A DNA stretch of 10,921 nt from contig JAITHS010000079.1 in NCBI GenBank assembly GCA_031279875.1, positions 1-10,921 on the forward strand, given 5' to 3'. Shown one piece after another: positions 1-5,324 of the stretch; position 1 is the first letter of the stretch, and the number at the start of each line of letters is the position of its first letter. Under the pieces are notes generated by a model that searched no databases, had not been told where the DNA came from, and saw only the letters and a program-made list of their open reading frames with translations. The translations under genes and the position numbers were made by a program. This stretch comes from Tannerella sp. (GTDB lineage Bacteria; Bacteroidota; Bacteroidia; Bacteroidales; Tannerellaceae).

Positions 1-162
1 ATCTCTGCAGTTTTAGTTGAAATGCCATTTAATAATTATTTCATATTTGGACAGAACTGTAAATGGGGTAAATATATCGCTACCGATTATTTACATTCGA
101 CAGATATAATTGGAGTTACTGAAGATTTGTTGCCCCTTTTTAATAGAATAATATATAGATAG
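1..162 (+). CDS. Partial protein of unknown function, C-terminal end only
   Basis: Frame 1 is open from the first base to a TAG stop at 160-162 and gives 53 residues; the start lies outside the window. The composition looks like a real soluble globular protein (aromatic-rich, with FGQNCKWGKY and a terminal LLPLFNRIIYR), not like low-complexity shadow translation. I do not recognise the family. There is no membrane segment, signal or repeat in the visible part. It is the only convincing plus-strand gene here and points toward the 3' end of the GH78 gene, 178 bases away. It is therefore probably not part of the minus-strand operon. Being coding is inferred from the open frame and composition alone. 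Confidence 0.5.
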   Translation: MSAVLVEMPFNNYFIFGQNCKWGKYIATDYLHSTDIIGVTEDLLPLFNRIIYR

Positions 163-340
163 GCTACCTCTTGTTGTAACTTTATGACAACCTAAATTAT
201 TGAGAAAAATTTTATCAATTCAATAAAATATGTGGAAAAAGTTAAAAATAGTTTCGGAAATTTTGTTAAGTGTGTTTTTTTTGTTATTTTTGCATTAATG
301 AAACAATCGAAAACAACGGCTCGTGTATATACCTTGTGCG
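163..340. other. Convergent intergenic spacer, AT-rich, no clear terminator
   Basis: This spacer separates the plus-strand partial gene from the 3' end of the GH78 gene. It is very AT-rich with poly-T and poly-A runs (for example around 274-283). The best inverted repeat I found is a weak GTTGT/ACAAC pair near 173-191, too short to call a terminator. No RNA gene is visible. It does hold a plus-strand promoter-like sequence, listed separately. Confidence 0.5.
262..292 (+). promoter_or_regulatory. Promoter-like sequence, Bacteroidota type, antisense to the GH78 3' end
   Basis: TTTG at 262-265 is followed after 19 bases by TATTTTTG at 285-292. This matches the known Bacteroidota sigma-A pattern of a -33 TTTG and a -7 TAnnTTTG with a spacer of about 17-23. 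Transcription would begin near 298-300 and run rightward, antisense to the end of the GH78 gene. An ATG at 298-300 opens a 41-codon frame to 423, but nothing supports it as a real protein. The region is AT-rich, so a chance match is quite possible. Confidence 0.3.
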
Positions 341-3004
341 TTATTCGGATACAATTGTATAAGACATTAAATATTTTCCGCTTGGAAGCTCAACGTTTTG
401 GGCATTCGATGGTGAACCGTTGACGGTAAGATTATTAACGGCCTGATGTGTGATTACAACAGCCGTAGAGCCGATGGGGATGATTACTTCCATCTCAAAC
501 ACTTTGCCGTTCAACCGCCAAGAAGTCGAAACCGTGCCGTATGGCGTTTCTTTGGTTGTTTTAGCCCATGTAACGCCTGCCGGTATTTGCGGTTGGATAA
601 TGATTTTGCGGTACCCCGGCGCGTCATCCGAAAGGCGAATGCCGCCGAGCGCCTGATAAAACCACGAACCGATGCCGTTGTAACAGTTGTGAATGCGGCT
701 ACGTTCGCCGTTCCAGTGTTCCCATGTTGCCGTAGCGCCGTTGTCGAGCATGTAGAGATAACCCGGATATTCTCTCTTTTTCAGCATGTTATACATAAAA
801 TCAACGTTACCCGTATTGACAGTCCATTCGGTAATGACAGGAACGCCGACAAGACCGGTAGCGAGATGACCGTTGAAACGATTAGCGGTTTCGGTAAACA
901 GTTTATTTTCAACATCTTTCGTCAGACTGTCGGGCGTAGCGCCGGTAAGCATCGGATAGACCATATCTATCTGTGTCCCGGTGGCATAAACAGCGCTGTC
1001 CACATTAAAGAATGTGCTGTGAAGCAGTTCGTTAAGTATTTTTTTTCGTTCTGCAAAAAGAGCGGCATCATCGTTTTTGTCAAGCAGGCGGGCGATTTTT
1101 TCGAGCATCGTATAGCATTCGCTGATAACGCAATTATCAACCAAATCAATCGTTTCGGGAAGTGTTTGATTGATGCCTTTGGGAGTAGCCCAGTCGCCGA
1201 GATACCAATTACGGTAATTATTATCCGGCCAGCGGCGAAGTAAACCGTCAACAGTGTATTTATCAACATATTGCAACCATTGAAGCATAACAGGATAATA
1301 ATGTTCAAGTACACTAATGTCGCCGTAGTTGCGATAGACGCTCCATGGGGCGCTGACGATAAAGGCGCACCAGTACGGCCCACCGCCTGCGGGATACGGA
1401 TTGGGTGCGGTATGCGGCAAACCGCCGTCGTCGCGGATGCAGTCTTCCCACGCACGCAGCCAGTTGGAGTAGAGTGGGGCAAGGTCGAACATCGTTTGTG
1501 CCGTAACGGTTGAGGCATGTCCGTCGCCACCGTATCCGAGCCGCTCAATATGGTTACAATCAACCATATAGCCTCCGAGTGTGAGGCATTGAACTGTGTT
1601 TTTGAGCATGTCATGGATAGCGTTCATGTCGGGATCGGAGCATTCAAACGACGATGCGTCGCGAAAATCGGTGCCGACAAGCATTGCTTTCATATCGTCT
1701 AATGCCGGAGCGCTTTCCAAACCTGATATTTCCAAATACCTGAAACTGTGATAGTTGAATTTATGTTTGAACGTTTCTCTCTTTTTGCCGGAGCCGGAAG
1801 AGATATAGTAATCTTTTTGATAGCGGTCGGCAAGTTTTCCGTCTTTATTCAGATTGTCCGAAAAAATCAGCGTAACAACTTTGTTTTTAGTCATTTGCGG
1901 AAAGTTTATCTCTACCTGTCCGGTCAGGCATTTGCCGAAATCAACAAGATATACCGTATCCGATAACTGCTTGATATTTTGAGCCTTATATATTGTTTTT
2001 GTGCGATTGCCTTCTGTGGTTTGTGGCGTTACCTCATGTTTGGGAACGTTAACAACCAATGCCGGAAACCATTGACGTTTATCGTTTTCGGTAGTATAAA
2101 GCGCAGACGGACAGATATTTGCATCAATACGTTCGCCGCCGAATTTGTGAGGTCGCCACGTAGCATCGCCTGTCAGCGTATAGCCGCTTTCGGACGCTTG
2201 CCATGTATTGTCGGTTTGAGCCGCAACGGTTTTTTTGCCGTCTTTGCCGGTCGTTACTATCTGTGCTTTCAATAGCGGACCGTCGTAAACAACGCCCGGC
2301 AACCCCGACTGATACCAGCCACGTCCTAACCACACTACGAGGTCGTTTTTACCTTTAACTAAATATTGCGTTATATCATAAGTCTTTGATAACGAACGTT
2401 TATCGAACTGCGACACGGCAGGAGCCAACACTTCGTCGCCGACACGCTTGCCGTTGATGTAAATCTCGTGATAACCAAGCGAATTGACATGAATTAATGC
2501 CGTTACCGGTTTGGCAGCGACGTCAAACTGCTTCCTCATCAGCGGACATTGCGGGTCGCCGTTCTCTTTCGGGAAACCGATGTAAGAACCTTTCCAATCC
2601 GACGCTTCGAGCAACCCGACGCTGAATGAGGCGGCATTGCTCCACCCCGTTTCCGTGCCGTCGTCGGTAACGATTTTCACTTTCCAGTAAGCCATATCTC
2701 CCGACGACAATTTTTTGCCGGCATACTTAATCAGCACTGATTCAGACGCTTCAACGATACCGGAATCCCATAAGTCGGCATTATCTTCATTGAGCAGTTG
2801 AGGTTTTGAAGCAACAATGATACGATATCCTTTCTGCTTCACATCATTGTTTTGAGCATTGATTTTCCAACTGATACGAGGTTTGGCGGTAGCGATACCG
2901 TAAGGATTGACAAGGTTCTCGCAAGTCAAATCATAAAGCACTACCGATTTATTGGCACAAGAACATAAACATAAGATAATAAGATAAATAAATGGCTTTT
3001 TCAT
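341..3004 (-). CDS. GH78 alpha-L-rhamnosidase, lipoprotein
   Basis: A family GH78 inverting alpha-L-rhamnosidase that removes terminal L-rhamnose from oligosaccharides. The start chosen (3004, 887 residues) gives MKKPFIYLIILCLCSC, a signal peptide with the lipidated Cys at residue 16. A start at 3031 would put nine residues before the signal and lies inside the likely promoter box. An Ig-like N-terminal domain (about 20-135) is followed by beta-sandwich domains (about 140-430), an alpha/alpha barrel (about 450-800) and a C-terminal beta domain. The catalytic loop DCNHIERLGYGGD spans about residues 482-494, with Glu487 as the expected general acid. Glu762 in TWEHWNG is the expected base. Length is normal for the family. 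No acidic surface-export signal follows the Cys (ANKSV), so a periplasm-facing position is inferred. It is the last gene of the locus. The family call is firm; the natural substrate is inferred. Confidence 0.93.
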   Translation of the reverse strand: MKKPFIYLIILCLCSCANKSVVLYDLTCENLVNPYGIATAKPRISWKINAQNNDVKQKGYRIIVASKPQLLNEDNADLWDSGIVEASESVLIKYAGKKLSSGDMAYWKVKIVTDDGTETGWSNAASFSVGLLEASDWKGSYIGFPKENGDPQCPLMRKQFDVAAKPVTALIHVNSLGYHEIYINGKRVGDEVLAPAVSQFDKRSLSKTYDITQYLVKGKNDLVVWLGRGWYQSGLPGVVYDGPLLKAQIVTTGKDGKKTVAAQTDNTWQASESGYTLTGDATWRPHKFGGERIDANICPSALYTTENDKRQWFPALVVNVPKHEVTPQTTEGNRTKTIYKAQNIKQLSDTVYLVDFGKCLTGQVEINFPQMTKNKVVTLIFSDNLNKDGKLADRYQKDYYISSGSGKKRETFKHKFNYHSFRYLEISGLESAPALDDMKAMLVGTDFRDASSFECSDPDMNAIHDMLKNTVQCLTLGGYMVDCNHIERLGYGGDGHASTVTAQTMFDLAPLYSNWLRAWEDCIRDDGGLPHTAPNPYPAGGGPYWCAFIVSAPWSVYRNYGDISVLEHYYPVMLQWLQYVDKYTVDGLLRRWPDNNYRNWYLGDWATPKGINQTLPETIDLVDNCVISECYTMLEKIARLLDKNDDAALFAERKKILNELLHSTFFNVDSAVYATGTQIDMVYPMLTGATPDSLTKDVENKLFTETANRFNGHLATGLVGVPVITEWTVNTGNVDFMYNMLKKREYPGYLYMLDNGATATWEHWNGERSRIHNCYNGIGSWFYQALGGIRLSDDAPGYRKIIIQPQIPAGVTWAKTTKETPYGTVSTSWRLNGKVFEMEVIIPIGSTAVVITHQAVNNLTVNGSPSNAQNVELPSGKYLMSYTIVSE

Positions 3005-3028
3005 ATTGAGATTGTTAATAAGACAATG

Positions 3029-3036
3029 CAAAAATA
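3029..3036 (-). promoter_or_regulatory. Likely internal promoter -7 box for the GH78 gene
   Basis: On the minus strand 3036-3029 reads TATTTTTG, a match to the Bacteroidota -7 box TAnnTTTG. The expected transcription start is near 3022, leaving a leader of about 18 bases before the ATG at 3004. I see no clear TTTG at the -33 distance. If real, it lets the rhamnosidase be expressed apart from the upstream operon, and it rules out translation from the upstream ATG at 3031. Confidence 0.4.
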
Positions 3037-3107
3037 GTGAAAAGAATTAAGAATTATGAATTAGGGTAATAACACGCAGATAACGTACAGGGCAATCGTC
3101 ATTGGCA

Positions 3108-3148
3108 GGTTATACTAACCGCTTGCAGGGTTCTAAAACCGCTGCAAG
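3108..3148 (-). repeat. Two tandem hairpins at the end of the GH28-like gene
   Basis: At 3122-3148, CTTGCAG pairs with CTGCAAG (7 bp). An inner GGTT/AACC 4-bp stem encloses a 4-base loop, with one bulged base at 3141. The TAG stop of the GH28-like gene (3133-3135) begins in this loop. Immediately next, at 3108-3120, GGTTA and TAACC form a 5-bp stem with a 3-base loop. No T-run follows on the minus strand, so it does not look like a standard intrinsic terminator. A role in mRNA 3'-end stability or partial attenuation before the GH78 gene is inferred. Confidence 0.5.
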
Positions 3149-4626
3149 GGTTGAGAGAATGTTAAAATTTCCGATTCGGGAGTGTTGTCTGTTTGATAGA
3201 GAGAAGAATAAGAGCCTGAAATTTGCAGGTTGCGGGACAGGTCGAGAGATTTGCAGGATTTGAAGAAGAAGACGGGCAAATCACCGTCGGGCGCCTGCAA
3301 TGTGGAGTTGCCGATAGTCAAGCCGTTAACATCATCGGCTACGAAAGTATATCGCTCTTCGCGACCGCCTACAAACGACAGGCGGACGTTATCGAACAAA
3401 ATATTGTCGGCATGGCGGATGTAAAAACCTGATGCGGGAAGCATTACGCCGAACATACGGTTTTCGGGATACGAGGCTTCGGCTTCGGGTACGTTCAGTC
3501 CTGTATCGGCAACTTTTCCGCCTGCTTTGAGGCGCAAGTCAAGGTTGCGGAGCGTTATTCCCTCTACTCTCAATCCCGGCACGCCGGTTATCGAACTTGC
3601 GACATAACTGACGGAAAGGGCTTTAATATTTTCTATCACAGCGTTTTTAAGATACGATAAATCGGATACCTTGCGCCTGCCGAGACGGATAAAAACGGGC
3701 GTCTGGACGTCGTTCATCTCAATATCGGAGATGTGAATGTTTTCCATAAAGCCGCCGTCCACTACTTCGAGGGCTATTCCGGCGATGCCGGTTATCGGTT
3801 CGGTAACGCCGGGGACGGTCTTTTCCCATGTTCGATAGTTTGAAGAAGTGCATTTCGTCAGTACGCAGTTGCTGACTTTTACGTTGCGAAAGCCTCCGGC
3901 ACTGGCAGTGCCGAACTTGATGTAATTGCAGTTTGAGGCCAGCCGACAACTGTCAACAATGATATTTTCGACTGTAAAATCAGGGTCTTCGCTCTTGAAA
4001 CAAAGTGCGTCATCGTCGGTATTGACGGTGCAGTTGCGAATAGTAACGTTGCGACTTTCGATGTCAAAACCGTCGTTGTTCCAATTTACGTGGCTTTCGA
4101 TGTCGATATCAGCAATGTCAACACCGTCGCAACGCACAAAGCGGAAAGTCCAAAAACCCGAATTTTTCATTTTGATACCATTAACGATCACGTCTTTACA
4201 GTCGAAAAACTGCACCAAAACGGGTCTGTCGGGAGCATTGTTAGCCTGCGTGAAAGCATCGCCGTTGCCGTTGATTTCGCCTTCACCGGTAATGGCGATA
4301 TTAGTAGCGTTTTCGGCAAAAACAAGCGCTTTGCGTCTGCCTTTTTCGGGATAGTCGGCGATATTGCGGCTACCGAAAAGCACGGCGCCCTTTTCGAGAT
4401 TGAGCGTAACGTTGCTTTTAAGATAAAGGGTGCCGCAGAGGTAATTACCTGCCGGCAGAGACACGATGCCTCCGCCTGTTTGGGAACATTTGTCGATTTT
4501 AGACTGCAAATCTGTCGTAATGACTTTAATGCCGCCGTCTTCTTTGTTGGTGTTCTTTGCATCTGTTTCGTTAGCCTTGCAAGAGCATAGAGAAAACATT
4601 AAAACGAGATAATAACATATCTTCAT
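3133..4626 (-). CDS. GH28-like (polygalacturonase-type) beta-helix lipoprotein
   Basis: A 497-residue secreted parallel beta-helix protein related to family GH28, which hydrolyses galacturonic-acid linkages in pectins. MKICYYLVLMFSLCSC is a lipoprotein signal with Cys16. The N-terminal part (about 35-100: QSKIDKCSQTGGGIVSLPAG, then LYLKSNVTLNLEKGA) is the typical first coils. NNDGFDIE (183-190) corresponds to the NTDxxD acid motif and NTDDDALCFKS (202-212) to the DD motif. At the place of the usual GHG there is SNCNYIKFGT (231-240), with no His. The RIK position also appears altered (GIALEV, about 283-288). Many Bacteroidota PUL GH28-like proteins depart from the classic motifs, so this may mark a different linkage specificity, such as rhamnogalacturonan or RG-II bonds. 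It lies 11 bases after the small lipoprotein gene, so the two are cotranscribed. The beta-helix family is clear; the activity is inferred. Confidence 0.85.
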   Translation of the reverse strand: MKICYYLVLMFSLCSCKANETDAKNTNKEDGGIKVITTDLQSKIDKCSQTGGGIVSLPAGNYLCGTLYLKSNVTLNLEKGAVLFGSRNIADYPEKGRRKALVFAENATNIAITGEGEINGNGDAFTQANNAPDRPVLVQFFDCKDVIVNGIKMKNSGFWTFRFVRCDGVDIADIDIESHVNWNNDGFDIESRNVTIRNCTVNTDDDALCFKSEDPDFTVENIIVDSCRLASNCNYIKFGTASAGGFRNVKVSNCVLTKCTSSNYRTWEKTVPGVTEPITGIAGIALEVVDGGFMENIHISDIEMNDVQTPVFIRLGRRKVSDLSYLKNAVIENIKALSVSYVASSITGVPGLRVEGITLRNLDLRLKAGGKVADTGLNVPEAEASYPENRMFGVMLPASGFYIRHADNILFDNVRLSFVGGREERYTFVADDVNGLTIGNSTLQAPDGDLPVFFFKSCKSLDLSRNLQISGSYSSLYQTDNTPESEILTFSQPLQRF

Positions 4627-4637
4627 AATGTTGATTA

Positions 4638-5015
4638 TTAAGGATTAAAGAACTGCAAAGTCCAGTTGTTTGTTACTTTACCGCTTGGCGAGACGATGGT
4701 AACGCTTTTGCTTTGCGAAAGGTCAAGAAAAGACGTTCCAAGCGGAGCCGTAACGGTAGAGCCGGCGCTGACGGTCAGCGTAACTTTCAGTTTGGCAAGG
4801 TTTTGTGCCGCGTTAAAGGTAACGTTAACGGTGTTGGTTTCGTTGTTGATTACGACGCTTTTAGTGGCGCAAACGGTCAGTGCGTCGTTGTAAACGGTTA
4901 AGCCGGTGATGTTTGCGACGTCAATGTTTTCGGGAATATCAACCGAAACATCGTCAATGCATCCGAAAAGAGATGCGAATAGAGTAATGGATAAGAATTT
5001 AAAAATTTGTTTCAT
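4638..5015 (-). CDS. Small PUL lipoprotein with one Ig-like (DUF5018-like) domain
   Basis: A 125-residue lipoprotein. MKQIFKFLSITLFASLFGC gives a signal peptide with lipidated Cys19, followed by IDDVSVD. Acidic residues just after the Cys resemble the Bacteroidota surface-export signal, so surface exposure is inferred. Residues about 36-122 form one beta-rich domain with the pattern NTVNVTF, NLAKLKVTLTVSAGSTVTAP, and a terminal KVTNNWTLQF. This resembles the DUF5018-type and related Ig-like repeats common in Bacteroidota surface lipoproteins. The start was chosen because it begins the signal peptide; the same frame stays open through the upstream repeats to 5264 but has no signal there. Its position between SusD and the enzymes suggests a glycan-binding or outer-membrane accessory role, in the place often held by SusE/F-like proteins, although it is far shorter. 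The exact function is unknown. Confidence 0.75.
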   Translation of the reverse strand: MKQIFKFLSITLFASLFGCIDDVSVDIPENIDVANITGLTVYNDALTVCATKSVVINNETNTVNVTFNAAQNLAKLKVTLTVSAGSTVTAPLGTSFLDLSQSKSVTIVSPSGKVTNNWTLQFFNP

Positions 5016-5039
5016 GTTTGTTTGAATGTTGAAAATGTT

Positions 5040-5228
5040 GAATTTAATAATGAAATCGGCGAATTTAATGTTGAAATCGGCGAATTTAATGTTGAAATCG
5101 GTGAATTTAATATTGAATTCGGCGAATTTGATAATGAAATCGATGAATTTAATATTGAAATCGGCGAATTTGATGTTGAAATCGGCGAATTTGATAATGA
5201 AATCGGTGAATTTGATGTTGAAAGGGGG
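5040..5228. repeat. 21-base tandem repeat array, about nine copies
   Basis: Units begin at 5040, 5061, 5082, 5103, 5124, 5145, 5166, 5187 and 5208, each exactly 21 bases with no indels. The plus-strand core is TTGAAATCGGCGAATTT, with variation mainly at TTTAAT/TTTGAT, GTT/ATT/AAT and GGC/GGT/GAT. The last unit (5208-5228) degenerates into AAAGGGGG. A partial copy (GAATGTTGAAAATGTT) lies at 5024-5039. Because 21 is a multiple of three, several frames on both strands stay open and read as heptapeptide repeats. The substitutions are not clearly synonymous in any of them, so I treat the array as non-coding minisatellite DNA. Confidence 0.9.
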
Positions 5229-5256
5229 CTGGATTGCTTCGTTCCTCGCAATGACG
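5229..5256 (-). repeat. Dispersed short repeat of the CATTGCGAGGAACGAAGCAA type
   Basis: On the minus strand this 28-base stretch contains CATTGCGAGGAACGAAGCAA. From general knowledge, sequences of this kind recur at many intergenic sites in diverse bacterial genomes and generate spurious peptides such as VIARNEAIQ or LRGTKQS. It has a small self-complementary core (ATTGC with GCAAT around a 10-base loop). It directly joins the 21-base array on one side and, 5 bases away, the heptamer array on the other. Copy number elsewhere in this genome cannot be seen here. Confidence 0.6.
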
Positions 5257-5261
5257 TGCGA

Positions 5262-5324
5262 CACTAACCACTAACCACTAACCACTAAAAACCTACCACT
5301 AACCACTAACCACTAAAAACCTAC
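5262..5324 (-). repeat. GTTAGTG heptamer array overlapping the susD-like stop codon
   Basis: On the plus strand CACTAAC occurs at 5262, 5269 and 5276. A 14-mer, CACTAAAAACCTAC, follows at 5283-5296, then CACTAAC at 5297 and 5304, then the same 14-mer at 5311-5324. The 28 bases at 5269-5296 are repeated exactly at 5297-5324. Minus-strand units read GTTAGTG and GTAGGTTTTTAGTG. The last 14-mer contains the TAG stop of the SusD-like gene (5321-5323), so the repeat has reached into the end of the gene. Confidence 0.9.

Larger units (their letters stand above)
5016..5320. other. Repeat-filled spacer between susD-like and small lipoprotein genes
   Basis: This 305-base gap interrupts an otherwise tightly packed operon (neighbouring gaps are 11-12 bases). 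It is almost entirely repeats: a heptamer array next to the SusD end, a short dispersed-type repeat, and a 21-base tandem array reaching almost to the ATG at 5015. I found no TAnnTTTG promoter box and no convincing terminator in it, so read-through from susC/susD remains the simplest model. Confidence 0.7.

Noticed and set aside
163..340. Bidirectional terminator between the convergent genes
   Set aside because: No stem longer than about 5 bp next to a T-run could be found by eye on either strand.
298..423. 41-residue small protein downstream of the plus-strand promoter-like sequence
   Set aside because: It lies largely antisense to the GH78 coding region and has no recognisable features; only the promoter-like sequence is kept as a candidate.
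446..1243. 265-residue plus-strand open frame opposite the GH78 gene
   Set aside because: It lies wholly opposite the strongly supported GH78 coding sequence and shows no family features; it is a shadow frame. The same applies to the long plus-strand frames at 4090-4590, 5756-6262 and 7436-8155.
3005..3031. GH78 translation start at the ATG at 3031
   Set aside because: It adds nine residues before a canonical lipoprotein signal and overlaps the likely -7 promoter box.
5040..5228. CRISPR array
   Set aside because: Units are contiguous 21-mers with no unique spacers and no cas genes nearby, so this is a minisatellite.
5016..5264. N-terminal extension of the small lipoprotein through the 21-base repeats (start at 5264)
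   Set aside because: The frame is open, but the extension is repeat-derived, begins in the dispersed repeat (VIARNEAIQ), and would bury the lipoprotein signal that starts cleanly at 5015.
5007..5274. Plus-strand heptapeptide-repeat proteins of 82-86 residues (NVEIGEF or LMLKSAN repeats)
   Set aside because: They are a by-product of a 21-base repeat keeping several frames open on both strands; there is no promoter or other coding signal.
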